Below, piece after piece: positions 1 to 9,220 of a stretch of DNA of 64,000 nucleotides; the stretch's first letter is position 1; every line of letters starts with the position of its first letter. The notes beneath the pieces are model-generated. The model was not told where the DNA came from. It made no database searches and saw only the letters and a program-made list of their open reading frames with translations. The stretch is taken from positions 806,001-870,000 of the forward strand of contig CAMFLR010000001.1 in assembly GCA_945957605.1 (NCBI GenBank), in the 5' to 3' direction. The DNA is from an uncultured Isosphaeraceae bacterium (GTDB lineage Bacteria; Planctomycetota; Planctomycetia; Isosphaerales; Isosphaeraceae). Position numbers and translations under genes: made by a program.

Positions 1-70
1 AAAATGGTACGGTGGCGGCACCAATCCCCAGGTCGCGAAAAAACTCGCGTCGCGTGCGAATCTGAGACAT
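1..70 (-). CDS. DUF1552 family protein, N-terminal fragment (runs off the window)
   Basis: Only the first 23 codons are present. They read MSQIRTRREFFRDLGIG and continue into a short hydrophobic stretch, which is a twin-arginine (Tat) export signal. The ATG lies one base after the stop codon of the DUF1592 gene at 72-2435 (TGA-T-ATG) and has a GGGGAA Shine-Dalgarno just upstream, so the two are translationally coupled. DUF1592-type cytochrome proteins in Planctomycetes are typically followed by a Tat-exported DUF1552 protein, which fits this position. The family assignment rests on the start and the context, because the body of the protein is not visible. Confidence 0.6.
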   Translation of the reverse strand, partial: MSQIRTRREFFRDLGIGAATVPF

Positions 71-71
71 A

Positions 72-2435
72 TCAGTTCCCCTTGGGTTGGCTGGCAGACT
101 GGGAATGTGCGGGCGTGGCGTGGACGACAGTCGCTGGCTTGTTCTGGGGCGAGAGTGCGGTCGACGAGACGATTTCCACCATCAGTTTACGGATATTGAA
201 TCCATTCGCAACGAATGAGTCGCGAAGGCTCGTCGACTCACTCAAACCATACGCCCGAATCGGCTGTTTCACGACATAGTGGAAAAGCTGCTCAACGAAC
301 GCTTCGTGGCTTTCCGAGCTCTTGGAAACGAGCGTGGCAAGCTCGCGGGCGTTCTTGTAGTTGTACGACTTACCCGAAGGATCGTCGTAAACGCCGCTCG
401 CGTCGATTGCCTTCCCCTTCTCATCCTTGCGGAATCGACCAATCGCGTCGAAGTTCTCCATCGAAAACCCGAGCGGGTTGATCATCTGATGGCAACTCGC
501 GCAGAACGAAGGCTTGGTTTGCAGGCCGACGCGTTCGCGGGTTGTGAGATTCGGATGCAGGTCTGCGATCAAGGGTGCGACTGCGGCCGGAGGCGCCGGC
601 AGTGATCGCCCCAGCACGCTTCGGGCCACGAACACGCCACGGTGAATCGGCGAGCTTGTCGCCGTGTATGCAAATGTAGACATCAAGTAAGGATGTGAAA
701 ACACACCGGCGCGGACGTCGGAGTCAACTTTCACCTTCGTAAACGATGCTTCTTTCGGCAGCTTCGCGCCGTAAACCGCCGCAAGCCGGCCGTTCAGGTA
801 GAGCGAATCACTCAGAAGCAGTTGACGGAAGTCAGATGATTCCGACCAGACCACCTCATCCAGGAACAGGTCGAGCGATACCCGGAGGTCGGAAAGCACC
901 TGCTTGTCGAACGCCGCGTAGAGCTTTTCATCCTTGGAAATGTCGGGTGGCGTTTCGACCTTGAGCCACTGATGCAAAAACTCACGCATCTTGACGCGAG
1001 CGCGAACGTCGCTGACCATCCGCTCCGCTTGTCGGCTAATTTCCTCGCGAGTGCTAAGTTTGCCAGCTTTCGCAGCGTCGAAGAGAGTCTGGTCGGGCAT
1101 CGAATCCCAGAGGCCAAACGATAACCGGCAGGCCACATCGTACGCATCAGGCTTTTCGTTCACGAACTCGCTGTAGAGGAAGCGTGGTGAATTGAGGACG
1201 AGCAAAATCACTCGCTTGACCGACTCTTCAGGCGCCCGGCCGTCGACGAATTGGTGTTCAACATACCGCTGCTTCGTTTCATCATCGAGCGGCCGACGGA
1301 ACGCACGCTCGGCGAACTTCATGCAGAATACTTTGAGCTTGTTCTTGCGATCGCCCTCGGTGTCGAACACGCCGGTAACGTCGCGCATGTGCGCCAGCAC
1401 ATAATCAGCAACTTCAAACGCCGCGTTCGTCTTCGCCTGGTCCCATGCCTTCGAGATCGTCGTTCCCCGCTCGTAGCCGACGCTGCGATCATCGGGCGGG
1501 AACGCGGTTTCGAGCACGAACGACTCGGGCGCGTTGACGGGCGAGAGATAGCGATCGGCGATCACCTCAACCGGTCGCATCGGCGGCTTCCATTCGAGCG
1601 AGATCGAACCAGGCTCGATTTCCAGCTTCGCCTTCTTCTCCTTCGAGTCTTCGACGCCCGACTTTCCCTTCTGGTATTCGAGGCGAATCGAATACGGGCG
1701 GCCGGCGAGGAAATACATCGGCGCCTTGTATTCAGTGTCCTTGCCCGATTTCACCGTCGCATCGATCGCGGGCTTGCGCTGGTCGTTCACCCAGAGTTTG
1801 AAGCTATTCTCAGTTCGGATGATGATTTCATATTCACCCGACTCGGGCGGAATGATCGACCCTCGCCAGACGATGCCGAACTCCTTGGGCTCGATCTTGG
1901 GATCGGGGCTCTCTTTCTTGAAATCAAAACGCACCTGGGGATCGACTCGGGTGAGCACCGGTTCGCCTTGACGGCGCTTCGTCTTGAAATACTGCCCTTT
2001 CAAGCCGTGCTGGTCGTCGAGCTTGGCCGTCCCCTGGAAGCTGCCGAGCAGGTCGGTCACGACGTTGCGATACTGACGCACCGTGAGCCGCGAAAGCTCG
2101 ACGCGCGGTGGTTTGTTTCGCGCCTGGGCGAGCTTCGAGTAGAAGGCGTCGAAAATATACTGGCTAATAGCCGCCGACTCTTCCTCGTTGACTGTGCCCG
2201 GGTCGTCGGCCGGCATCGTTTTGACGATGTACTTCGTCAACTGACCGACCGACCGGGCCCCCGCGAGTGGGCGAGGAAATTCCTTCGGCGTCCCCTCGCC
2301 TGCTGCGCCGTGGCACGACGCGCACTTTTGCGCGTAGACGGCCTTACCATCGACGGCGGCGGATGCATGCGCACTCGCACAAACGACGAGCATCAGCACA
2401 GCGAGACTCTGACGATTCGCACGAGGGCTCAGCAT
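72..2435 (-). CDS. Secreted DUF1592-family protein with cytochrome-c motif and PA14-like domain
   Basis: Protein of 787 residues. Residues 1-26 are a Sec signal peptide. CASCH at residues 38-42 is a cytochrome c haem-binding motif. A DUF1587-like block (LTVRQYRNVVTDLLG, about 115-130) is followed by a PA14-like beta domain (about 145-285), then DUF1595, DUF1592 and DUF1588 blocks. A second CASCH motif near residue 645 lies in the sequence ASCHQMINPLGF, and a DUF1585 C-terminus completes it. This is the standard planctomycete multidomain architecture, thought to be an extracytoplasmic redox protein, perhaps linked to polysaccharide binding through PA14. Its biochemical role is not established. 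It is coupled to the partial DUF1552 gene that follows it on the minus strand. Confidence 0.9.
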   Translation of the reverse strand: MLSPRANRQSLAVLMLVVCASAHASAAVDGKAVYAQKCASCHGAAGEGTPKEFPRPLAGARSVGQLTKYIVKTMPADDPGTVNEEESAAISQYIFDAFYSKLAQARNKPPRVELSRLTVRQYRNVVTDLLGSFQGTAKLDDQHGLKGQYFKTKRRQGEPVLTRVDPQVRFDFKKESPDPKIEPKEFGIVWRGSIIPPESGEYEIIIRTENSFKLWVNDQRKPAIDATVKSGKDTEYKAPMYFLAGRPYSIRLEYQKGKSGVEDSKEKKAKLEIEPGSISLEWKPPMRPVEVIADRYLSPVNAPESFVLETAFPPDDRSVGYERGTTISKAWDQAKTNAAFEVADYVLAHMRDVTGVFDTEGDRKNKLKVFCMKFAERAFRRPLDDETKQRYVEHQFVDGRAPEESVKRVILLVLNSPRFLYSEFVNEKPDAYDVACRLSFGLWDSMPDQTLFDAAKAGKLSTREEISRQAERMVSDVRARVKMREFLHQWLKVETPPDISKDEKLYAAFDKQVLSDLRVSLDLFLDEVVWSESSDFRQLLLSDSLYLNGRLAAVYGAKLPKEASFTKVKVDSDVRAGVFSHPYLMSTFAYTATSSPIHRGVFVARSVLGRSLPAPPAAVAPLIADLHPNLTTRERVGLQTKPSFCASCHQMINPLGFSMENFDAIGRFRKDEKGKAIDASGVYDDPSGKSYNYKNARELATLVSKSSESHEAFVEQLFHYVVKQPIRAYGLSESTSLRDSFVANGFNIRKLMVEIVSSTALSPQNKPATVVHATPAHSQSASQPKGN

Positions 2436-2751
2436 GGTCGCGTCAACCCGAGGGTAGGTGGAACGCCGGGCACGAGGGAACCCGTCGATTTAGGCGAGGC
2501 AGGAAGGCGGGACAAACTGGGCGGGAGGAAGTTCGTCCGGATCGACCCAACCCGAACTTCCTGCCTAATAGTATAAACCACGCCGCCTTGTATTCCAGCC
2601 CATTGTCGGCGGAAAGATGCGTCAAATTCGCATCGCAGGTTGGCTGCCGATTTGGTGTTGGGCTGGAAACTGCATTATTGTTCGCGAGGCACGTGCTCGC
2701 TATTCTCCAACAATGTTCTTCACAAGCCGTTTATCCGGGGGACCTCGCAAG
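2436..2751. promoter_or_regulatory. Divergent intergenic region with a 10-bp inverted repeat
   Basis: This spacer lies between the divergent DUF1592 gene and the oxidoreductase gene and should hold both promoters. It contains a perfect 10-bp inverted repeat (AGGAAGTTCG at 2526-2535, CGAACTTCCT at 2553-2562) with a 17-base spacer, which could be an operator or an RNA hairpin. An AT-rich TATAAA-containing stretch follows it. No promoter was resolved with confidence. Confidence 0.35.
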
Positions 2752-4140
2752 ATGAGCGCGGAATTCGATCGTCGTACATTCCTGGGTGCCGGTGCGGCCG
2801 GACTTGGATATTTCTTCACGGCGTCTGCGGTGTCGGCCGCTCGCATGCAGCGTTCGCCCAACCAAACGCTTCGCTTCGCGGGTATCGGCATCGGCGGCAA
2901 AGGCTCGAGCGACATCGACCACGCGTCCGAGCTGGGCGAGATCATCGCGCTCTGCGACATCGACGACAGCTACATCGACAAAAAAGCCAGCAAGTGGTCG
3001 TCGGCCCAGAAGTTCCACGACTACCGCAAGATGCTCGACAAGATCGGCAAGGAAATCGACGCCGTCACCGTCAGCACTCCCGACCACAACCATGCCCTCG
3101 CCTCGTTGATGGCGATTCGCATGGGCAAGCACGTTTACACCCAGAAGCCGCTGACGCACACCGTCTTCGAAGCTCGCGTGCTTCGCGAAGCTGCCAAGAA
3201 GTACGGCGTTTGCACCCAGATGGGTAATCAGGGCTCGGCGGAAAATGGCCTCCGTCGCGCGGTCGAATTGATCCAGGGAGGCATCATCGGCCCGGTCAAG
3301 GAAGCGCACGTCTGGACGAATCGCCCAGTGTGGCCGCAGTCGCCCGAGATCGTTGCTCGGCCGAACAAGGCCGACGTTTGGCCGAAGGGAATTCACTGGG
3401 ACGCCTTCATCGGCGGTGCCAAGCTGCGGCCGTACGTCGCCAAGACGTACCATCCGTTCAACTGGCGCGGCTGGTGGGATTTCGGCACCGGTGCGATCGG
3501 CGACATGGCCTGCCACACGGCGAACATGGCCTTCCGCGCCCTGAAGCTCGCCCACCCGACGAGCATTTCGGCCGAAAACGCCGAGCTGAATCCCGAAACC
3601 TACCCGGCCTGGGCGCACGTGAAGATCAACTTCCCCGCCCGCGAAGAGCTGCCGCCCGTTACCGTGCACTGGTACGAAGGCAAGAAGGACGGCAAGCTCG
3701 TTCTGCCGCCCGAAGAGCTGCTCAAGAAAGTTCTCAAGCCGGGCGAGAAGCTGGCGGACAGCGGCTCGATGCTCGTCGGCGAAAAGGGTATTCTCTTCTC
3801 CCCCAACGACTACGGCGCAGAGTTCCGAATCACCCCCGAGGCGCTTGCCGAAGGTAAAGATCTCAAGAACCCCGAGCACTTGCCGAAGAACGGCCACGGT
3901 GACCAGGGTATGAAGCGCGAGTGGGTCGAGGCGATCAAGGCCGGCAAGCCCGAAATCGCTTACTCGAACTTCGACATCGCCAGCCTGCTGACCGAGGCGT
4001 TCCTGCTGGGCAACGTCGCGATCAAGACCGGCAAGACGATCGAGTGGGACGGCCCGAACCTCAAGATCACCAACGTCCCCGAAGCTCAGAAGTTCATCGA
4101 GAAGGAATACCGTCGCGGCTGGGAAGTCACCCGCGCCTGA
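2752..4140 (+). CDS. Tat-exported Gfo/Idh/MocA family oxidoreductase
   Basis: Protein of 462 residues. I chose the ATG at 2752 because it places a Tat motif (DRRTFLGAGAAG) at the N-terminus; the reading frame is open further upstream, but that part reads as non-coding. After the signal the Rossmann glycine motif GIGIGGKG appears near residue 42. A KPL element near 140 corresponds to the family's catalytic EKP motif, here QKP, and a GDMACH segment sits in the C-terminal substrate domain. The family uses NAD(P) to oxidise sugars or related polyols. Exported Tat versions are abundant in Planctomycetes. The substrate cannot be read from sequence. Confidence 0.9.
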   Translation: MSAEFDRRTFLGAGAAGLGYFFTASAVSAARMQRSPNQTLRFAGIGIGGKGSSDIDHASELGEIIALCDIDDSYIDKKASKWSSAQKFHDYRKMLDKIGKEIDAVTVSTPDHNHALASLMAIRMGKHVYTQKPLTHTVFEARVLREAAKKYGVCTQMGNQGSAENGLRRAVELIQGGIIGPVKEAHVWTNRPVWPQSPEIVARPNKADVWPKGIHWDAFIGGAKLRPYVAKTYHPFNWRGWWDFGTGAIGDMACHTANMAFRALKLAHPTSISAENAELNPETYPAWAHVKINFPAREELPPVTVHWYEGKKDGKLVLPPEELLKKVLKPGEKLADSGSMLVGEKGILFSPNDYGAEFRITPEALAEGKDLKNPEHLPKNGHGDQGMKREWVEAIKAGKPEIAYSNFDIASLLTEAFLLGNVAIKTGKTIEWDGPNLKITNVPEAQKFIEKEYRRGWEVTRA

Positions 4141-4175
4141 TTCATCTCGGCAATCGCTCTGTGAGTGATATAGAG

Positions 4176-4217
4176 ACGGAAGTCGCGGCTCCATGCGAGT
4201 CGCGGCTTCCGTTTTTT
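4176..4217 (+). terminator. Rho-independent terminator after the oxidoreductase gene
   Basis: A 12-bp stem (4176-4187 with 4201-4212, one G-T type pair) is followed by six T. It lies 36 bases after the stop of the upstream plus-strand gene and just before the convergent gene ending at 4231. Confidence 0.8.
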
Positions 4218-4230
4218 GATCGCCGAGAGC

Positions 4231-5193
4231 CTATTCGCGTTCCAAAGCTTGCTGGAATCGAAGCGCGGCCGCCGCATCTTCAACGAGTCCGTGCGCCTCA
4301 TAAAACTGATGCAACTTGCGGAGATGCTCGATCGGATCAAGTCCCAGATTCCAGCAGACTTTCCGTAGGCACACAGGACAGAACAGCAAAGGCGCACGAT
4401 CGGATTCGGGCAGGCTATTCGCCCCATTCATATTGCATTCAAATGCAATGCAGTGCTGAATTGTGAAAATGTGACCCGTTTCATGCGTCGCCACGTTCAT
4501 CGTCCTGCGCAGACATTGGCGATAAGCGTCGGCACTGACTCGCGGATCACCAAATCGCTCGATCGACCACACACCGGTATGCTCGTGCAGGTTCGCCTGG
4601 CCGAAAACGAAATTCCAACCTCGGCCCGGCGTGAGATCAAGCGCAGTAAAGGCCAGGTAGGCCACCGCATCTTTGGGGATGTTCGACTCAAGCAAATCAT
4701 TGAGCACGTAACCCGTCAGCAATTGTTCCTTGCCCAACTCCGGATGAAATTGGACTGCCGACTTCGGCAGCCGCGCGAGTGGAACCGGCTCTGCCATTTT
4801 GACTGGCAGGCCATAAAACAGCTCCATATATTTGCGTGTTTCGTCGAGAATCCGCCGCTGCTCGGGTTTGAAGTCGCCAACCAGTGTGATCCAGATCGTG
4901 TTGCGTTCACCTTCGGCACGAACTGGCTGCTCACGCATGTATTGCGAAAATGTCTGGCCAAACTCCTCGTGCTTTGCGAGCCAGTCGTGCGAGCCGGGCG
5001 GCTTCTTGGGAGTCGCAAGCGGACGCAGCTTCGTTTCGATGTAACGTAGCGGCGCATTCGCCGATTCGGTTAGCGGAGAGTCGGTCCCGTAAAAAACCAA
5101 ATACCACGACGAAAACGCCGTCGTCATGCTCCAGAACGCGCTGAGCATGAGACCGAACGCCATGAGGATGAGCGCACGATCGCCAAATTTCAT
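4231..5193 (-). CDS. Archaemetzincin-family zinc metalloprotease
   Basis: Protein of 320 residues with an N-terminal membrane segment (about residues 7-30) that may be a signal anchor. The active-site block starts at residue 237 and reads HETGHIFTIQHC. It gives the three zinc ligands H237, H241, H247 and catalytic E238, followed by CIAFEC and NM and then CPVC near residue 270. The HExxHxxxxxHC-x4-CxM-x16-CxxC pattern, with its second structural zinc site, is specific to archaemetzincins. One oddity is that the glycine normally three residues after the second histidine (HExxHxxG) is threonine here. The substrate is unknown for the bacterial members. It converges on the oxidoreductase gene and follows the DUF1501 gene on the minus strand. 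Confidence 0.85.
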   Translation of the reverse strand: MKFGDRALILMAFGLMLSAFWSMTTAFSSWYLVFYGTDSPLTESANAPLRYIETKLRPLATPKKPPGSHDWLAKHEEFGQTFSQYMREQPVRAEGERNTIWITLVGDFKPEQRRILDETRKYMELFYGLPVKMAEPVPLARLPKSAVQFHPELGKEQLLTGYVLNDLLESNIPKDAVAYLAFTALDLTPGRGWNFVFGQANLHEHTGVWSIERFGDPRVSADAYRQCLRRTMNVATHETGHIFTIQHCIAFECNMNGANSLPESDRAPLLFCPVCLRKVCWNLGLDPIEHLRKLHQFYEAHGLVEDAAAALRFQQALERE

Positions 5194-5208
5194 CGCCGGC
5201 CCCAGAGG

Positions 5209-6495
5209 TTAGCTGAAAAGCTCGGCGATCGGTTTGCCGTGATCGGTAATCGGCACCGGCCGCCCGCCAGCATCGAGCTGTTTGCCAGGATTAATGCCAA
5301 GCGCGTTGTAAATCGTTGCATGAAAGTCAGCGATTGACACCGGTCTATCGACGATTTTCTTTGAGAGGTCATCGGTTGCGCCAATGACGCGTCCCGTCCG
5401 CAATCCGCCGCCCGCCAGAACTCCACTAAACGCGCCCGACTGGTGCCCGCGGCCACCGCCCGAATCAAACTCGGGCGGACGGCCGAACTCTGTTGCGACA
5501 ACAACGAGTGTTGAATCGAGCCGTCCTACGCGTGCCAGGTCATCAATCAAACCTGATAACGCGTAATCAAGCTCCTTGATGAGCTCATGCTGGCGCAACT
5601 GGCCGTCATTATGTGTGTCCCAGCCAGTTCCATTAAGGAAATTCAAATTATGAGCCACTTCAATGAATCGCGCGCCGCGCTCGACGAGTCTTCGCGCTAA
5701 CAAACAGCGCTGACCAAACTCGCCACCATAAGACGCTCGCACGCTGGCCGATTCCTGATCGAGTCGAAACGCGCTCATGAAATCCGGCCCCGCGAGCCGG
5801 GCCGCATCGCGGCCCGCGGTGGCGAAGTCGGAAATCATCGTGTCGTCAACATGCTTCGACTGAAACTCCGAACGATAGCTCTCCAACAACGCTTCGCGAC
5901 GCTTGCGACGATCGGCATCGATATCAGACGGCGGCGTCAGCCCCATCGGCCCCTGTTCGGTGTCCGTCAGATAGACATAGCCGTACTTCGCACCCAAAAA
6001 GCCGGGCCCGCGGCTGACGTTGGGATAGCCGACGACGATATAAGCCGGCACGCCGCGATTGGCCGCTCCGAGTTCGTGCGCGACAACTGACCCAATTGAC
6101 GGATAGGTGAGCGTCCCGCTAACCGGCCGGCCAGTGTGCAGCATGTTCGTCGCGGCGGCATGCTCGTCGACGACCTGATGATTCAGGCTGCGAACCAAAA
6201 CGCAACGATCGAGCCGATCGGCCGAGCGCTTCAAATGTTCGGTGACCGACTCACCGCGAATCGCCGTGGGAACGCTGTCGTAGTAACTGCCGGCCTTCTT
6301 CTTGCCGTCGCCGCGCCGCTTGGGATCAAACGTATCAATTTGCGCTGCACCGCCGCCCAGCCAGAGAAAGATGCATGCCTTCGCCTTGCCTCGCGACACC
6401 TTGACAGCATCTTCAACCGCTCCAGCTCGCCCAGCGAAGGCTGAAACGCCGAGACCAAGAGCGGCACTTTTGAGGAATTCGCGGCGGTCGGACAT
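5209..6495 (-). CDS. Tat-exported DUF1501 family protein
   Basis: Protein of 428 residues. The ATG at 6495 is preferred: GAGGGG lies 11 bases upstream, whereas the TTG three codons earlier is only 2 bases from it. The N-terminus MSDRREFLKSAALGLGVSAFAG is a Tat signal. The body has family hallmarks of the alkaline-phosphatase-like fold: IFLWLGGGAAQIDTFDPK near the start, RSLNHQV, TEFGRPPEF and an HATIYNALGI segment near the end. It follows the DUF1549-DUF1553 gene at 6523-9045 in the same direction with a 27-base gap, the usual planctomycete pair. The exact reaction is unknown. Confidence 0.9.
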   Translation of the reverse strand: MSDRREFLKSAALGLGVSAFAGRAGAVEDAVKVSRGKAKACIFLWLGGGAAQIDTFDPKRRGDGKKKAGSYYDSVPTAIRGESVTEHLKRSADRLDRCVLVRSLNHQVVDEHAAATNMLHTGRPVSGTLTYPSIGSVVAHELGAANRGVPAYIVVGYPNVSRGPGFLGAKYGYVYLTDTEQGPMGLTPPSDIDADRRKRREALLESYRSEFQSKHVDDTMISDFATAGRDAARLAGPDFMSAFRLDQESASVRASYGGEFGQRCLLARRLVERGARFIEVAHNLNFLNGTGWDTHNDGQLRQHELIKELDYALSGLIDDLARVGRLDSTLVVVATEFGRPPEFDSGGGRGHQSGAFSGVLAGGGLRTGRVIGATDDLSKKIVDRPVSIADFHATIYNALGINPGKQLDAGGRPVPITDHGKPIAELFS

Positions 6496-6522
6496 CGTTC
6501 TCAAAGCCCCTCAACACGTGGC

Positions 6523-9045
6523 TTACGGGACAAAAACGAACTCGGGGCTGTTGATCATCGCCCAGACCACGTCTTCCACACTTTCGCGGAACTCGGTTCG
6601 AAGACGGTATGTCGGCGGGTCGCCGGCCCGAGCCTCGCGTTCCTCATCGAGCTGAATTTGAGTCGCCCGCGGATGCAGGTGGTTCGACCACGAAACGCGT
6701 CGCACGTGCCGAGTTTTCAGGTTCAATGCGGCGCCAGGAACTACGCGGTTCGCATAGCTTTCTTGCAGGAGCGCCTTGATGCGAGTTTTCTCACTTTCCG
6801 TTGACGGACGTGAAAGCACACGCAGGCTCAGTGCATTCACAAATTGATCGAGCGACACGTCGCCAAGCGCCAACTCGGTGAGCGCCGAATCATCGGAAAG
6901 CCGAGCAACACGGCCAGAAATCACGCCATTCGCCAGCAATGCCGGTTGTAGCGGCGTGGTCACCTCTTCGCGTACGGTGATCGGATCCTGCCGCGCAGGA
7001 CGCCAACCGTAAGTCTGCAACAGGTCGACGAATGTCTGCGTGATCGGCAAGCTCAAAGCGGGGCGGTCGCGTTCATTGGCAGTTGATGCGAATTCCCAGG
7101 CCCGGCGAGGACGTCCAAGATTGAGCATCTCGTTTGCCGGCCGGCGACCTTCCGGATCGACACACAATTCTTCCGAGCCGAACGATTTTCCGGCGACCGC
7201 GAACAGCGAATCGACAAGCTGTTCAGCGTTCAACCGCCGCCGGACGGGTCCAGCGAATCGCCGTTCCTCCGCGCTCGCGCCGCCGGGCGGAGGATTCTCG
7301 GCCTGCGCTGCATAGACGCGTGAATTGAATATCAACCGTGCCAGTTGCTTTACATCGTAACCCGACGCGACGAACTCGCGAGCCAGATCGTCTAGCAATT
7401 CTGGGTGACTAACAGAACTGCCGCTCTCGCCGTCCCAGTCATCGACTGGTTCGACGATTCCCGCACCCATCAGCCTCGCCCAGATGCGGTTCGCCATCAC
7501 GCGAGGAAACCGCGGGTTCGTCGGCGAGACGATCAAAGCCGCGAGTCGTTCGCGCGACGACGCTTTGGCGTCGAGGTAAGCATCAGGAACGGCGTCAGGC
7601 GAAACATCGCCGAGTGAAAATGACGGCGCAACTTTATCGCCCGCATGCAGCGAAACCGAGACCGCCGGAGTTCGCGCACCAGGCACGGAACGCACGGTGC
7701 TCGTCGCTGGAATCACCTGCGGCTTACCCGCGAGCAAGCCCGCCATGCTGAAGAGTTGCTCCTGGTCGAACGGGTGCGCTGGGGCATCGTGACAGCGAGC
7801 ACACTTCATCTCGGCCGCGAGAAACGCCTTCGCCAACACGTGCGCTTTCGCGGCCATGGGCGCGTCGTTTTGCGTCGCCATGCCGAAGCCTGCGGGACCG
7901 CCGTAGTACGAACTGCCGTCCATCCTCACGAGTTCGGTGATGATGCGATCGAACGAAAGATCGTCTAGCATCGCCAGGTACAGGAACCGTCGGAAGGGTC
8001 CGGTGTTGTTGAGCGTCGGCTTGAGGATGCCCGGATTCTCGGCGAGAACGTCTTGCCAGTAGCCCATCCAGGCATCAGCCCATCGCGGGTCGGCCAGGCG
8101 TTTTTCGATCATCCTGGAACGTTTGTCTGCAGCTTTGTCGGCCAAGAACGCAACAACTTCTTCTGCGGTCGGCGGCACGCCAATCGTGTCGAGACTGAGC
8201 CGTTTCAGGAAGCTCGCATCGTCAATCGCCGGTTTGATCGCCTTGCTCATCTTTTTGAGCGGCATTTCAATTCGCGTATCAATCGACTGACTTTTCCCCG
8301 GAAAAACGCGAGTAAGCTTTGCACGAGCCAGTTCATGGCGCTTCGCCCAGACCGGCGCTTCAAGTTGCTCTGCTGCGCGACGACGCGCAGTATTGGTCGA
8401 CTCAATTCGTTCCTGCTCTGCCCGAGCAAACCGCGTCCAGGAGTCGTCACTCAACTCGACCGAACCCGAACCCAGGACAACCGGAATCCCCGCCGCATTG
8501 ACGATGCTCACGCTTAACTCGCCCGGCTCGGGACGCAGCTTTCGAGCCCCCATTACTGCCCAGAGCACCAAGTTGTGCGGCTTACCGTCGGACTGCCAGG
8601 TGACGACCTTCTCCTGGTCGCCCCCGGCAATTTCTCTCCAGCGCTGGTCGGCCGCGTTCACAACCGGAACAGGCTCGTGACCGGCCGAGTTGGGCGAAAT
8701 CGCCTGCGTCTTGGCGATTTGTTTACCGTCGATCAACAACCACGCTTCGCCTTTCGAGCGAACGACGATCCGTTGCGGACCCGCGGGAAGCGCGAGCGTT
8801 GTCGATGCCTCAATCGCCAGCGGGCATGCGCGGTCGATTTCGATACCGCGCGGGTTCATCTTGGCGGGGAGACGGGTAACGGCGAGATCGGTTGTTGTGT
8901 AGGTATCGGTGGGGGATCCGGCGGGCTTCGTCACCTGCCACTTCTCGGGCAGGCCTTCCCAGATATTGATTTGAACCGCTTCGCCGCTGCGCGCGGGCGT
9001 TGCTGCGAACGCCACGACGAGCAGGGCCGCGTGTATTCCGACCAT
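6523..9045 (-). CDS. Secreted DUF1549/DUF1553 (PSCyt2-PSD1) protein
   Basis: Protein of 840 residues with a Sec signal peptide (about 1-21). The N-terminal 200 residues look like a beta-rich ligand-binding domain. The DUF1549 domain spans about 255-430 and ends in a CARCHDAPAHPF motif near residue 417, a CxxCH haem-type site. DUF1553 follows from about 490 to the end and contains the MANRIWARLMGAGIV signature. Unlike the related gene at 12518-15778, it has no PSCyt1 cytochrome domain at its N-terminus. It forms an operon with the downstream DUF1501 gene. Confidence 0.9.
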   Translation of the reverse strand: MVGIHAALLVVAFAATPARSGEAVQINIWEGLPEKWQVTKPAGSPTDTYTTTDLAVTRLPAKMNPRGIEIDRACPLAIEASTTLALPAGPQRIVVRSKGEAWLLIDGKQIAKTQAISPNSAGHEPVPVVNAADQRWREIAGGDQEKVVTWQSDGKPHNLVLWAVMGARKLRPEPGELSVSIVNAAGIPVVLGSGSVELSDDSWTRFARAEQERIESTNTARRRAAEQLEAPVWAKRHELARAKLTRVFPGKSQSIDTRIEMPLKKMSKAIKPAIDDASFLKRLSLDTIGVPPTAEEVVAFLADKAADKRSRMIEKRLADPRWADAWMGYWQDVLAENPGILKPTLNNTGPFRRFLYLAMLDDLSFDRIITELVRMDGSSYYGGPAGFGMATQNDAPMAAKAHVLAKAFLAAEMKCARCHDAPAHPFDQEQLFSMAGLLAGKPQVIPATSTVRSVPGARTPAVSVSLHAGDKVAPSFSLGDVSPDAVPDAYLDAKASSRERLAALIVSPTNPRFPRVMANRIWARLMGAGIVEPVDDWDGESGSSVSHPELLDDLAREFVASGYDVKQLARLIFNSRVYAAQAENPPPGGASAEERRFAGPVRRRLNAEQLVDSLFAVAGKSFGSEELCVDPEGRRPANEMLNLGRPRRAWEFASTANERDRPALSLPITQTFVDLLQTYGWRPARQDPITVREEVTTPLQPALLANGVISGRVARLSDDSALTELALGDVSLDQFVNALSLRVLSRPSTESEKTRIKALLQESYANRVVPGAALNLKTRHVRRVSWSNHLHPRATQIQLDEEREARAGDPPTYRLRTEFRESVEDVVWAMINSPEFVFVP

Positions 9046-9220
9046 ATGGCAGCCTCAGCAGAACGAGGGCCAGCGGATTGGATGATTGTTGAACCAACTG
9101 TACGATGGCGACACAATTCGGTCAATCAAAAACGGCCTGGCCGCTCGACGTAACCCCGCGCGACAGGTAGCCTTTGCGAAACGCGTCCTCACTCTGAAAT
9201 CGGCATCACGGGCTCTCCCC

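Noticed and set aside
1251..2576. 441-codon plus-strand open frame opposite the DUF1592 gene
   Set aside because: Shadow of the real gene on the minus strand.
2731..4194. Long antisense open frame of 487 codons opposite the oxidoreductase gene
   Set aside because: It is the reverse strand of a well-supported gene; it has no ribosome binding site or family features, and results from high G+C codon bias.
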